DNA of 64,000 bases, taken from Theobroma cacao (lineage: Eukaryota > Streptophyta > Magnoliopsida > Malvales > Malvaceae). The stretch lies in assembly GCF_000208745.1 (NCBI RefSeq), contig NC_030858.1, forward strand, positions 3,434,563 through 3,498,562, written 5' to 3'. This document shows, one piece after another, positions 1-13,342 of the stretch (positions within the stretch are counted from its first letter, which is position 1; each line of letters starts with the position of its first letter). Made by a program: the position numbers and the translations under genes. The notes below the pieces were generated by a model. The model worked only from the letters and a program-made list of their open reading frames with translations. It was not told the origin of the DNA and ran no database searches.

Positions 1-456
1 ACCGGATAAGTTCTATTTATGGGTTTTTATTCATACCTTACATTCTATTATGGCTTTTTTCTTTTCATACCTTATGGAAGACAATGTAGAAGTTCTTGTT
101 CCTGATGGTCACAGTCTTCACTCTCTACTGCTATTATACATTTTCTTATTGGGGTGGAGGACTACATCTAAATGCTTGCTTAATTATTTATTGCACTTGC
201 TCTGTGTGTGTGTGTTGCACTCAGTTTATTTTATGTTTAAATATTTGCTTACAAGAAGCAAGTTTTATCATTTCAAACCCGCCAACGTTTTTTATTTGAG
301 GATCAGATAAAAAAATGGCAGACGCTTGTCAAAAAATAAAAAATAGTCGATATGCCACATCCTCATTTATGGATGTAATGTGTTATTGACACTACATGCA
401 TTTTCTTCTCTATTCTTTTTTACTTCCCTCTCACTTTTTTTGATCTGATACTTTAG
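1..456 (+). other. Probable intron of the BIG5-like gene
   Basis: AT-rich, T-rich sequence with no exon that I can join in frame to the exon starting at 457. It ends in a pyrimidine-rich tract and a TTTAG acceptor, so it is most likely the intron before the first visible BIG5 exon. The open frames here are short and show no family resemblance. Confidence 0.5.
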
Positions 457-2777
457 CTTCCTGAGGCTGTTGAGCCAGAAGCCAAAGATGAGGAGGAAAG
501 TCCACTGATGGCAACTGTTAGGGGCAAGTGCATCACTCAATTGTTACTTCTTGGTGCTGTTGATAGCATTCAGGTTTGCATCTTCGGACCTTGGGTCATG
601 TGGTATACTTCTGCAATTTTATCACCAACTAAAATGTGTCTGAATTGGCAGAAAAAATACTGGGATAATTTGAAAGCTGCACAGAAGATTGCCATAATGG
701 ACATTTTGTTATCCTTGTTAGAGTTTGCTGCTTCATATAATTCTTATTCTAATCTCAGAACACGTATGCACCATATTCCTGCTGAAAGGTGAGAAAAATC
801 TGTTATACTAATTTCAATTTTTATCATCATCTTGTTTGTTTTGTTTGCTGCACTATTTTCATTTACTCTTGAGTTGGAAAAAGCTTGCCTACTAATAACT
901 TCATATCTTGGCAGGCCCCCTTTAAATCTGATTCGCCAGGAGTTGGCAGGAACTTCAATATATCTGGATATCTTGCAAAAAACAACTTCAGGATTTAATG
1001 ACAAAAATGGGCAACATCTAGAACCTAATGGTTCTCAGGACACTGATATTTCTTCAGACAACAATGGTTCAAGATTGGCTGTACAGTCTTTTACAGAAAT
1101 GAAACTGGAAGGAATAGCAGAAGAAAAGTTGGTATCTTTCTGTGAACAGGTACTCAGGGATGCATCTGACCTTCAGTCTACGATAGGAGAAACTAGTAAT
1201 GTGGATATTCATCGAGTTTTGGAGTTGCGCTCTCCAATCATCGTTAAGGTATAAAGTTTATTTACTCTCTCTCTCTTAAAAAAATTGAAAGTAAACACGA
1301 TGTGCTTTGACTATTTTTGTCAAAGCAAAATGAGTAGTTGCTTGTTAGTTAAATATTGTGTGCCAACTATGCCCTGTCTATGTAGCAATCTAGGCTTTTG
1401 CTAAAATTATATTAGTGCAAGATAAAGGAAAGTCATGACTCGCTGGATAGTGTGTTTGATTTCACACATTTACTGAGAAAAAGAGTGCAGCTCAGTTCTT
1501 TTCTTTTTCTTTTCCCCACTTATATCAGGCCTGCCCTTTTTTTCTTCTTGCTGTCTCTGTTGGATATGGATTGAACTATTATTGCTTTGATTCATGAAGT
1601 GAATACCTCCTCACTCCCATTCTTTCGGTTGTCACATTATGTCATAAAATTGTTTCTAATGATCAGGTAGATTGCTTTAAGTTTTATTTCTAATGGCGAT
1701 CACCTCATTCTTGGGAGTGGCAGTGAATGTCAACTTGATTATTTGCTCTTGTGACTTCTATTAGTTGCGATGCTAATCGAGAATTTCGGTTTGTTTTGCG
1801 CTTGCAGGTGCTTAAAGGCATGTGCTTCATGAACAATGTGATATTCAGGAAACACCTTCGGGAGTTCTATCCTTTGCTTACAAAACTTGTTTGCTGTGAC
1901 CAGGTAAATCTCCCTTTCTCTTTGCCTGTGCCTTAGATCTCCTTTTAGATTTCTAATTGCAAGTTTGTATGTACTACAAGAATAGTTTTCAGTTTTGAGG
2001 CATTTTCTGTCTCATTAAGATTGCTGCCATCACTGCTGCTCCTGCAGAGTTGGCACAATTTTTGTATTGCCCAGTCACCATAATTATCAAGCATCCGACA
2101 TAAAACCATTTGGCAATACATGGAAAAGCCCAACATGATACAGGCTTCAACTAGCTCAAAACTTAAGCAATGCTTTATAACATCCCATAATACTCTCTCA
2201 TATGTCATATACAATCAGTTAATGGGTAACAAACAACTTGGACTTGTATACCTTCATTACCTTGTCATTTTTCTTTTAAATTTCCTTTTCAGCTCGTTTT
2301 ATTATTTTGTTGATATGGCTCTTAAAATGTAGTCATAAAACCCTTATACCGCCAATTTTGCATCCTGAAAAGCACGGTCATGCTCTGGGCATTTATATTT
2401 GTAGCACTATCCCTTGCTAAAAAGTTTATTTTGACTTGGTGTAATTGATGAATATATTTCTCTGCCATCACTCTTCAAAATTTTATTCTAGGAGCAGATT
2501 TAACTAAATGTTGCAAGCGATTCTTTGCTAGTCTTGGCTAGATGTGGTCAAACATTTAAATAAAAAAAAATTATCAGCATGTCGTGTCCCATTTGGTGAG
2601 ACTGCAGCCTCATCTATGTTTAGGTCATTTTCGCATGTAAAGCAGATAATCCACATAGCGCCATTTTCGTTCTTTAAATCTGTTGATAACGAATTGTATC
2701 TTTTATTTCTACAGATGGATGTCCGTGGAGCACTTGGTGATCTTTTTAGGGCACAATTGAAAGCTCTCCTACCATGA
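457..2777 (+). CDS. BIG5: BIG5-type ARF guanine-exchange factor, C-terminal end (partial)
   Basis: The last five exons of a large Sec7-domain ARF guanine-nucleotide exchange factor of the BIG family, which activates ARF GTPases at the trans-Golgi/early endosome. Exons read by splice sites: 457-573, 652-788, 915-1248, 1808-1903, 2715-2777. They join in phase to 248 residues ending [20 protein letters not shown] and a TGA. Recognisable stretches include [35 protein letters not shown] and [19 protein letters not shown], all typical of the BIG C-terminal helical repeats. The Sec7 catalytic domain lies upstream of the window. The family assignment comes from recognising the C-terminus; BIG5 (BEN1/MIN7 in Arabidopsis) rather than BIG1-4 is my best judgement. 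Nothing suggests a broken gene. Confidence 0.85.
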
Positions 2778-3378
2778 GAGTTGTAACGGCTATTTTGTTT
2801 GAGCTGCTTTCGAGGAATGATTTTCAGCGTTGCTGCACATTCCATAGCGTATCAATGTTATCCAAGTGAAAAGAAAAAAAAAGAGATGGTTGAAAATTGA
2901 AATATTTTCCTGTAATCTTCCATTCTTTTTTCCCCAGTAGTATAGAATTAATAGAGGGACTTGTTTTCGGATATGATCCCTGATTTTTATACCAGAGTTG
3001 CGAATATTCCTGTAACCATCTTTGTATCAAATTTTTTTTTGTGTTATAAGGAGAAACATCAATATTGATTTTCCCACAGCATCTTAAAGTTAGGCTCTTA
3101 GAGTTGGCGGATCGGTAGAAAAATATTGATAAAATTGGGAAACTCGTGTCAGTCGGCAGACAATTTTCGTAAATCCTTCGTGACCATGCATTCCAGTTCA
3201 TCTAAGAAAATTTCCACTGACGGCAACTACTACTGTACAATTTGATCCTTGCTAGTTCTACTCGGACCAAGCAATATACACATTACTGGCAGGTAACATG
3301 GATACAGCTGGCGTGTTCAAGAATTGCCTGCTTTAGAAGTCTAAGTATGAGATTTTACAATCTGTTTCCCATAACCTT
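2778..3378. other. Convergent 3' ends of BIG5-like and DUF547 genes
   Basis: About 600 bases separate the two stop codons of the convergent genes, so this stretch should hold both 3' untranslated regions. I see no other gene; the short minus-strand frames here have no recognisable family. Confidence 0.6.
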
Positions 3379-6300
3379 TTACGAGTTGGGTGGTGAGGTA
3401 AAGGAGTTCCTATTATCCAATAGGAAGAGAAAGCGAAACCTTGAATCAAAAGGTAGAACAGAGAAGCTTCGAGCGCCAAGGATCCTCCACTTATTACGTG
3501 ATAAACAATCTCTAACCATGGAGGCTTGCTGTGGTGATAAGAATTTACAAATCCAATCGGGTAACAGTGAGTCTTCAACAACTCCTTTGGCAAACGAATG
3601 CAACAATTTAGGCACCAATAGTTTCCCTTTGTTACTTACACCAACAGATGCCTGAATGTAATCCTTCAGTGACCTTTTTAGCAACTCATTCACATTTCCA
3701 GGCTTGAAAATCCTCACCTGATTACAAAATGAGGACAATAGAAACACTCAATAAAACTGGAAACCAGTCATATCGATTAGAAATTTCATAATAGATTGGT
3801 AGATGAACTGCTTGCACAAAAAAAAAAAAAACCAAAGCTTTCTAGCAAAGTCAACTAATCAATTATTTCTCAATTTCCAACAATATTAGTGGATTCCTAT
3901 GCTTTTGTAGTGAAAGATACTCAAAATACTGGAAGGGGGAATGAGAAGCAAATGAGATCTTACCGCAGGTGAAGAATGCAACCCACAACTTAAAGCAAAA
4001 TATAGAAGAGGCTCAGGATGATCAATTGAATATTTCTGCTGCTCATCAGATGCCTTGAATTTATGAAGTGCAAGAAATCCAGCCTAACATGATTACAATG
4101 AGAAGGTATACATGTCATAGGATACTATCAATGAAAAATCAAATACAAAAAAGTGAAGAAGAAAATACCTCCTTGAAAATGAAATGAGGTATGGAAAAAA
4201 TGGATTTCCTCTTTGGAGTAAAAAAATAAAGGAAATAGAAAGTAGGACTACATCCCAAAAAACTTAAAAAATCGATCAAAGAAGCCCTGGAAAGTCCATT
4301 ATACAGAGCATCCTTTACTAAGCTAGTTTACCATCCTTCCAGAGATGCCATATGTTTAGGTACTGGTAAATGCACCTTTTTTTTTCTTTTTTGCATAACA
4401 TCCTATATGGTGCATTTCCAGTCAAATTTTGGATAAACCTTTTTCTTTTTTTTTTTGCATAACATCCTATATGGTGCATTTCCAGTCAAATTTTGGATAA
4501 AGGATTAAGGTGCCTCAGCTTAGCTATATTGCATCATCAACAAATCTTTTTCAACGGGCCAGTAACTGCACATAAATGGAGAAGTTATACATACAATTTG
4601 TGGACGATAAGCAGCAGGATTCATCTTTAAAATGGTGCATTCTATGTCTGCTGCACTCACTGAAAGTCCTCCAACAATATAGGCAGCCTGCATGTCATCA
4701 TGCCATGCTGTTAGCAATTGTTCAAAGCAGCATACATTGGGGAGGAGGGGGGGAGTGTGGAGGGATAACAGAAAAAATGACAGCAACAAACCTTCTGCAT
4801 CAAGGAAAATAGTTTGATATCGTTTCTTGGAACTCCATATGCTAAATATGCCTGATAAAATAGAGATAAAAGAGATAAAAAATCAGAGATATTATTCAAT
4901 GAAAGCATAGGAAGTAATATCTATTGATCTAGATGGCATGTAAAATGTGCAGGAAGGTCAGAAACTGAGGTCTGAGACCTTGTGTGCAATTCTTCCAGCC
5001 AAGACTCCCCATATTATGAAAAAATTCCCAACTTATCGTAGCTTAGTGTGTGCCTATATATATTGTCTAAATGTTTGTGAGAGACAGAGTGAGAGTAAAT
5101 TGCATAGATGGGAAATGAGTAGAAGATTATTACATGCATGATCAAAGCATTATACAAGTTAACCCAAAATGCCAGCTTCTCACTGCAACTCATTTGAGAT
5201 GGATTCACTCTCGCCAACTGCTCAACAAGTAATCTGTAGGCAAACAGAGAGGAAGAATAAAAGCAATAACTCGTCAGGCTCATTGCATAAAGCCTTTCTA
5301 CTTAAGGCTTTATAATAAGATAGCTCCGAGAATTCCACTTCCCTACTCTAGAGCAGAGTGATTGGAGCCAATGGAAAGAAGATATAAAAAAAATGCCTTA
5401 ATAAAGGAGTTAAATAGTTGACCTGAATCTTTCTAGAGCCATAGCGGCATATTCAAGCTCTTTCTTCCCAACAGACAACCATGAAACTTCAACTGCTGCG
5501 CTGTAGGCCCCAATACAACTTGTCCAGTCCACTTTGCTAGAGACTCCATATGGATCATATGCACCACCTCCGGAGGGACTTTTTACTAAGGAAGTTGCAA
5601 TGGACGAGTCTGAGAAAGATTCCAAAAAGTTGGCAAGGTGGCAATGAGGCGAAGCTTGTGACACCAAATACTGGGCAGAAGAAAGCTTGGATGAATCTGC
5701 TAAGAAGATGAAAATATCTCTCATACGCAGGACCATTTCTTCAGATAGCTGATTGGGATGATGCCAAAGGTTCTCCACAAAATGATCTTTATCAATAACA
5801 GCCTGTGGTAGAGGCATGTCATCCATATTTTCTTCTGCTTCCTCTTCATTACAATGTCTTGCAATCTGAAACATAAAATAGACTGTTAATCAGTTTTCCT
5901 TTACCTCTGCAGGATAAGATAAAAAACTGACTAGAGTTATGTACAGCAGATGTAATATCCTAAACAAGTTGACATAAAAAAGCCAATGAGTAAATACAAC
6001 ATGATAACCAATTCTAACTATTTAAAAACCACAGCCCACAGGATCACCAGCATGACACTGAAGATATAGCTGAACGTACTGGTTCTGTTAAGTAAGCCAG
6101 AGAGCTATCAAAAACAGATGGTGCGGCACATGGCAAATGTTTAAAACGGTACTCAGCAAGACGTCGCTCATTCCTCTCCTGACTAAGCTGATATTGTAAA
6201 GAAACAAATTCTTGCTCAAGCTTTGATACTGTAATCTCTAGAACAGCTATGCTATCTAAAAGCTCCTGCACCTGAAATCCAAATTGAGGAGATTGAGAAA

Positions 6301-7812
6301 AGAATATAAAAATGAGCAACCATGCACAGGGAAACTGACCTTATCTGGAAGCTTGCTGGGAGAATTAGAAGAAGGTGAACCAGAGTGTTCGACGGCACTT
6401 GCCAGAGCTAAGTGCAAATCAGTCTCTTCCTGCAACTGCTGCTGCAACTTTTTAACCTGTATTATCCAAGTGGTAGCATGTGGCATGAGCATGAGATATC
6501 AATCCTGCACAGAGTTGGCAGTTACAGGCCCCCTAAGAAAAAAATTCGAAACTTGAATATCATGGCACTTCAATAATCATTCATTAGCACAATCGTTACT
6601 CTCTCTCTCTCTCTTAAAGAAGTAAAGAGCATCATCTTAGTAACAAAGCTCTCCTAATCACATCCATGTTAATCATGTTTCATTTTTCTCCCCTCACTCA
6701 AGTCTTCTGCAATTCCAATGCTCCTTTGCTTCCTTGCTGAATAAATCCAAATAAAGCTTCAATAAGCTTAAGATTTATGTTGATGACGAGTGTGGCGATG
6801 TAGACCAAAAAGAAAGTTCAATGGATTAAGGCACGATTATCTTGGCTCGGGTTTTGTTAAAAAAAGAGAAGCATGGAAAATGCTCCAGTATTCACTAATC
6901 ATTGCCTATCCCTCGTCTCATGTTACTATAATTTGCAGTTCATACTTTTAATTGTCCGGCCTAGTACACTTCTATAGAAATATTCAGACTTGTGCGAGCT
7001 CAAGAAATCAGAAATGTCCGGAAAAAAAAAAGGAACTTTAAACAGTGGCAGGAGTTTTTATGAAGCAGAGAACCGCATGGCAATAACTTGGAAGAACTAA
7101 AAAGCCTCATGACCTTAATCCAAAGCTTAACATGCAATCTGCAACAAATTTTTTTAGCAGAGAAACGGTAGAAAAAAACAATCTAGAGAAATAAATCGAT
7201 ACGTCACTTGCAAAAGAAAAGGAAATATGCAGAGACATGGAATCCACGTACATCTTGTTCAAGCTGGTACTTATAATGGCACATCTGCTGACTTTTCCCT
7301 TGTCCACTCCTTTCCTGGGGCTTAGTATCCTGGGAACAACATGATTTCAAAATCTAAAAATCTTTAACAAGGCCAAATACATATACCATAATAAGTCCTT
7401 GCTCGCATAGTAAATAAAAACTCCCCAGATAACAATTTGCATTCTGAAATTTATAACCATAAAATTGGAAGTAGAGAATTAGCTTTGCAAATTACCTGCA
7501 ACTCAGAACAAGAGTTACAAGGGTCGTCACCAGCTGAAAATGACCTGCTCCAAACCTTGCCACTTTTCCATTGCAAATATCTATTAATAGAGCTTGCCCT
7601 GCAAAACCATCCAGCACACTACATTTATCATTACAAAAACGGGAAAAAAAAAAGCATAAGCAGTATAAAAAGAAAAAGACCCACCAGTTGATTGGTAAAA
7701 TAAAACCCCCATTATTACCACCATTGCAATTTTCATTCTCATTGGTGCTGTTAGTAATAGGACTTTGAGGATGGTGGTCTTCATCCAAAGCTTCTGCCTT
7801 TAGACAAAGCAT
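3379..7812 (-). CDS. DUF547 protein with N-terminal MIP1-type leucine zipper
   Basis: Eleven exons on the minus strand: 7685-7812, 7496-7598, 7252-7320, 6340-6456, 6080-6271, 5423-5865, 5134-5233, 4792-4851, 4595-4687, about 3965-4084, 3379-3717. They join in phase to roughly 587 residues. The N-terminal half carries a coiled coil of the Lzipper-MIP1 type (YQLEQDVKKLQQQLQEETDL, then LDSIAVLEITVSKLEQEFVS). The C-terminal half is DUF547 (LARVNPSQMSCSEKLAFWVN, LYNALIMHAYLAYGVPRNDI, AAYIVGGLSVSAADIECTIL, LLYFALSCGLHSSPAVRIF). The biochemical role of the family is not established. The start at ATG 7812 is uncertain: the frame stays open a little upstream but without an ATG, so an extra 5' exon is possible. 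Convergent with BIG5. Length is usual for the family. Confidence 0.85.
4375..4501. repeat. Perfect-looking tandem duplication of about 63 bases
   Basis: Two adjacent copies (4375-4437 and 4438-4501) share a poly-T/C run followed by GCATAACATCCTATATGG and TCAAATTTTGGATAAA. The copies differ only in the length of the T run, so the duplication looks recent. It lies in the DUF547 intron between exons 9 and 10. Confidence 0.9.
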
Positions 7813-9413
7813 CTCCAAAGAGAAACAAATGAACACCAGAGCCAGATGCAAGCAAAGCAATTAATTTAGGCTGAAGTCCACCATCATGTCTTCTTCTTGC
7901 ACTGCTGACGTATGGGAATCTAATAACTCCACTCCACAAATAAAGCCTACCCTTTTACGAAAAAAAATAAAAAAAACAGCAAGGAATTATTTTCAGGTTC
8001 AAGAATGAACGAAAAGGGACAAACTACAAAGAGTCTAAGAGTGGAGGAGTACTAATGGGACGGGCGAAAGTGACCCCAGTTCAACAGTTGATGCGAATGT
8101 GTATCTATCATATGTCTCTCTCTCCTTTTCGAGCAGGAGTCTTCATTCACCGACAATACTCACATGCCTTTTCCTCTTTTCAGTGGTTTTTATGGTTTGT
8201 TTTTTTCTGTTTCCTCTCACTTTTAGTTCTTAACGATGTCGTTTCTTCAGCTATAGGATTGGCGCTTGCCCGCATCAGTTGTCAGAAAGATTTTGCAGGG
8301 GAATTTTTTATTTACTTTTATTTTTTTAACTTAAAGAAGTCACTCATAACAGTATAACCTGAACTTGTGCATTTCTAAATTTTTTTCTACTAAACTTTAA
8401 CACATTCTTTTGTAGGTGTTACTAAAATTAGTCCATTATAACATTCGTTAATTCGGTAATCACGTTGTGGATTTTAAAATGAAATATTCATTTTATATAT
8501 TAATGGACTTGAAATGAATTAGAATGAAATCCTAAAAATTTGAGAATGATTTACTTACTCAATTATTTTATTTATAATTTTTTTTAAATTTATTTAATAA
8601 TTATATGTCATGTTAAAAAATATAAATTAAAAAAAAGGTAGAGAAGCAAGTAATAAAACTCTAGGGCTATAAATTGTTTATCAAACTCTATATTTTCCAT
8701 TTTGCAAAAAAAGAGAACTCAAATGGATCCAATTTGAATGGCCCAAAACTGGGCCAGTTGGTCTTGGTCATGCAACTGTTCAGCCCAAACTCCCAGCTTA
8801 GATCCATTTCAGGCCTGAGACCATTATAAGAGCAGCTTAAGTACCAAACAAGAGTCTGGGCCAGGTCTTTTTCTTTTGGAATTGGAGCCGAATAATGGTC
8901 AAGGATTAATTGAACATAAAGCTACCCATCGTCAGGAATTTTATAGGGAAATCTTCCGAAACGAATAGCAAAGGAATATTAAACCAGTTGTTAACAAAAG
9001 CTGAATGATCAGAAAGCTTCTTTCCATGAATGGTGAAACTTTATAGACCAGACAAAGATCCTAGTTGGAAACTATGCATACATTCCTTCTATAAGGGTTA
9101 TGCCGTTTGGCTTTATTGAGTAGCTACACGTAATGAACTCCAACATTTCACTCTATGCCTTTCTTAATTTACATATTCTCTGGCATATTAAAATAAGGGT
9201 TTTGGTTGATGATTCAAACTTGGGTTTTCCCTTGGAATCTTGTTCCTTGTTGAATCTTTATGTAATTCCTTCCCTTTCTTTTCCCTTTCGTAAAAGCACA
9301 TTTTCTCCAACCTTATATGGCTCTAAACTTCAGACTGCTGCATATAGAAACGCATAAAAACAGACCTCCAAAGAAGCTGATCAAGACTCAGATAGAGATT
9401 CTTGTTTCTAAAA
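7813..9413. other. Intergenic, divergent promoters of DUF547 and glucanase genes
   Basis: Holds the 5' untranslated region and promoter of the leftward DUF547 gene and the promoter of the rightward glucanase gene. The middle (8350-8700) is AT-rich. No further gene is supported. Confidence 0.5.
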
Positions 9414-11469
9414 ATGGGTCAAATTCGTTTGTTATGGTTCTTCTTTCTATGCCTGGTTGGTTGTGGAAGCTTGGCTAAGGGTGTCTTAGGCCTGGCTTGC
9501 AACTGGGGATTGCAATCAACACACCCGCTGCCACCTACCATAGTGGTCAAGCTCCTGAAAGACAATGGATTCAAGAAAGTGAAGCTGTTTGAAGCTGATC
9601 CTGGAGCACTCAAAGCCCTTGGAAGGTCTGGTATCGAGGTTATGGTTGGAATACCAAATGACATGTTGGCATCGCTTGCAAGTAGCGTCAGAAATGCTGA
9701 GGCTTGGGTGCAACAAAATGTTTCCAACTACATATCCAATTATGGAACTGATATAAGGTAACTCAACTTTCACCTTTCCAAAGTTAATTTGAGCTAAACT
9801 TTGCTGTCGAAAACGTTCCGTACCAAGTGTCCGAAAGCTTTTGACAGATTAGCTGAGTTCCAAAATTTTGAGTACTTTTAAGGTGCATTCACATTTAAGA
9901 ATTCCAAATAATATATAAGACATGTAATTTTGAAAAAAGTGTCAATTGTTTTCATATGTTATATTGAGTTGTTTATTAAAGAACTCGATTGGGAGAAGCA
10001 AATCAAAATCACCTTGATAGTTTTAAGCAATTTAGCATAAAACAAAAACTGCTTTACAAGTTCGGACTTAAGTATGATATTTTTATTTGGAATAAAAGTT
10101 AATTTGCTTTTCATTTCACAAAAAAAAAAAATAATAATCGGGTTTGATGGATTCAATTGGATAAGATTTCTCCTTCTAACAAATACAATTATAATTGTCG
10201 ATATAATAAGATGATTGGTCCAACGTTTTTTCCGTTAGAAAAGGATTCGACAATATTACAATATTCAGATTGTAACTGCCTTCGTTCACCTACATATAGA
10301 AGTTGAATTGATCTTTATGGTATATGTGATTAATTTCCAGGCACGTTGCTGTAGCCAATGAACCTTTCCTTCGGACCTACAAAGATATGTTCGTTCGTAC
10401 AACATTTCCAGCCCTCCAAAATATTCAAGCAGCTATTATAAAAGCTGGGCTAGGCAAACAGGTGAAGGTAACCATACCACTGAATGCAGATGTCTACCAG
10501 ACTGACAGCGGCCTACCCTCTGGCGGCAATTTTCGACCTGATATCTATGACCTGATGATTAAAATTATCAAATTCCTTCAAGACAACGGCGGCCCTCTCA
10601 CCATCAACATCTACCCGTTTCTTAGTCTCCAAGCTGATCCCAATTTCCCTAAAGAATATGCCTTCTTCAACAACACTGCTAGCCCCCTTGTGGACGGTTC
10701 CATCGTTTACACCAATGTTTACGATGCCAACTTCGACACTCTCATTTCAGCACTCGAAAAGAACGGCTTCGGACAAATGCCTGTCATCATTGGAGAAGTT
10801 GGCTGGCCAACTGATTGTGACCCCAGTGCGAACGTAAACAACGCCCGCAGGTTCAACCAAGCCCTTCTCAACCGTATAATTCAAGGCCAAGGCAGCCCAA
10901 AACGCCGAACCCCTCCTGAGGTTTACTTGTTTTCACTCATTGATGAAGACAACAAGAGCGTTCTGCCTGGAAACTTTGAGAGGCATTGGGGTATTTTCAA
11001 TTACGATGGAAGCATCAAATATCCATTGGATATAGGCAATGGAAGACCTATAGTCGCAGCCAAAGGCGTCAAGTATCTGGCCAGGCAATGGTGTGTATTG
11101 TCGCCGTCGGCGAGCATTTCAGACCCCAATGTGGCACAAAGCGTTAGCTATGCTTGCCAATACGCTGATTGCACGAGTCTTGGCTATGGATCCTCCTGTG
11201 GTAATCTGGATGTCAGAAACAATGCTTCTTATGCGTTTAATATGTATTATCAGACCATGAATCAAAGGAAAGATTCATGCTTTTTTAATAACTTATCTGT
11301 CATTACCACCGTGGATCCATCTCAAGCACCTTGTCGTTTCGAGATCATGATCGACATTGGGAAACATGAATTGGCTCGCTCCCATGGCAAATCTTCGGCT
11401 GCAAGAATCCCAAGCCTCATTTCGGCTCTGATGCTGGTGTTGGCATTTGTCATTTGTGGTGTTTATTGA
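9414..11469 (+). CDS. Glucan endo-1,3-beta-glucosidase, GH17 with X8 domain and GPI signal
   Basis: Two exons, 9414-9757 and 10341-11469, join in phase (AG|G, an Arg) to 490 residues. ATG 9414 starts a clear signal peptide (MGQIRLLWFFFLCLVGCGSL). The GH17 domain follows (LACNWGLQSTHPLPPTIVVK). The acid/base glutamate is in VAVANEPFL and the nucleophile in IIGEVGWPTDC; both are present. A C-terminal X8/CBM43 domain (WCVLSPSASISDPNVAQSVS with its conserved cysteines) should bind beta-1,3-glucan. The last ~20 residues are hydrophobic (SLISALMLVLAFVICGVY), as expected of a GPI-anchor signal, so the enzyme likely sits on the outer plasma membrane or in the wall and cleaves callose-type glucan. It resembles the Arabidopsis At5g58090 group; the exact orthologue is not determined. 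Confidence 0.92.
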
Positions 11470-13342
11470 TTGAGCTCGTCATTGCCATTCAACCAGGCAC
11501 TGATCATTTCTTTGCTTAGCTGAGTTAAAATTTTTCCTAGACCACATCGATTTAAATCATTTTACACTGTAAAATAACCATTTGTTCTATGAAATTATTG
11601 TTGAAATTTGATTACTTTCAAATTGACCTCTTCCAAATCTCAAACTCTGGGCCTACTGCAATAGGTCATCCGCTTGTTTAGGAACAATAAGCTCTACCCC
11701 TCTTAAGAAATAAATGAAATAGCCCAACTCAACTGCCAGTGTTTAACATGTTCTAGGCATCAAATGAGGCAATCAGCTTGCTTACGCTTCATTTTGATCA
11801 GCTGTATGTTTAACATATCGACGGCCCGACCTGAAAAATGTAAATCCAAAACCAATCTTCAGTCTCGGAGTGAGCCCAGGTATGACGCCATGGGACTGCC
11901 ACTGTACTTGAACTGGGCTTCCTTCATCTCAAACTAGTTTAATGCTATAGACCCATCAAAGGACACTTTGAGTTGCCCAAAGTTGGGTTTTGTCTCTTTA
12001 AAAATACAATTCAATCAAACCAAAGAAGTGTTAATCAAGCACATACTTGCTTCCTTCATTTTTTGGTGAATATAAACAAGCAAAGCACACCACGTTTTTT
12101 CATTTTTAAAGCGTAGTTTATCAGCAACTTTCCTGTCAACTGTAATAATTGTTGATAATAAAACTCACAAAAAAATTGATTGTTCCAGTTTTTTCGTGTA
12201 ATTAAAATTCCCATTCCCCGTAAAGAAATTTCTAATTTTTAAAGATGTTTCTAAGTAAGTTATTTATATTTGTTAAATATTTCAACTCAAAATTTATTAT
12301 TTAATATGATATTCAAATCTCATAAATATTTGATTAAAAGTTTTAATTGTTAATCAAGCACATCCAAATGTCTCAAACACTCTTAGTTAAAACTCATATG
12401 TATTAAATATTCAATTATAATAAATTTAAAATCAAATTTTATATAAAAATAAATTAAAATTATTTCATAAAAAATAAAATTAAAAAATTTCAATAAATAT
12501 TACACTATTTAGAACAAAAATTTACAAACCAACAAATAATATATAAAATTAAAATTTATTAAACACAATCTTATTTGAGTAGTGATAAGTTTATATATAA
12601 ACTTATAGACGAGAAATAATTTTATTATTCAAGTTTAATTTAAATTTAATATTTTAATCTGATTAAGTAATATAAGATATTCGAATTAAGTAATTTGAAT
12701 TTTACATTTTTTCTTTTGGTCCCAAAAATTTTCCCTCCCCTAAACCATTAATTAACTAGCAGTAAACCTTGTAATTAGCACATAACACAACCCTCGTTCT
12801 CCACTAATTACGATTCTCACAACCGACCCTGTGGTCCTATCCTTTTTGGCAAATTCTTTAGTAAACCTCTTTTACTATTGTCCCGGAAATTTTCTCCTTT
12901 TCCGCTAAAATTCAAGGAGGCTAAAACAAGAAGAAACGTGAGTTCCAAATCACAAATATGTTGTATTCTATTCTTAAATGAAATCCCTTGAATTTCTCCT
13001 TCTAATTTGTAGATATCCTTCAAAAATTCCTCTAATTTCAAACCATTTAAACATGAATATCCTATTATTATATTCTTTTTTTTTTTGGTTCCATTATAAG
13101 TTGGTTTGCCGCGCTACCTCTCCACTCTTTTTCTCCGTTACCCCCCAAATCAAAATCAACCTTTTTAGGGTTTCCATTTTTTTATTAATTAATCAATTTA
13201 TCTAACCCGATTTCCTTTATTTTTTAATCTTTGTGCTGCAAAATCATCATATGTTCGGTGGCTTAATCTAATCTCTTACTTCTCATTTTATTTTTGTGAG
13301 ACGTATTTTCTGGGGGAAAGCTGGAATGTGAAAAGCTTCGTT
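11470..13342. other. Intergenic, strongly AT-rich
   Basis: Begins with the 3' untranslated region of the glucanase gene. From about 12150 to 12720 the sequence is almost pure A/T with no coding signal. The end (12900-13342) should be the promoter and leader of the HAD-like gene. I see no gene. Confidence 0.5.

Noticed and set aside
7571..7784. Alternative frames across the first DUF547 exons
   Set aside because: Splice sites and phases support the frame ending INW and continuing ASSINRYLQWKSGKV; others run through an intron.
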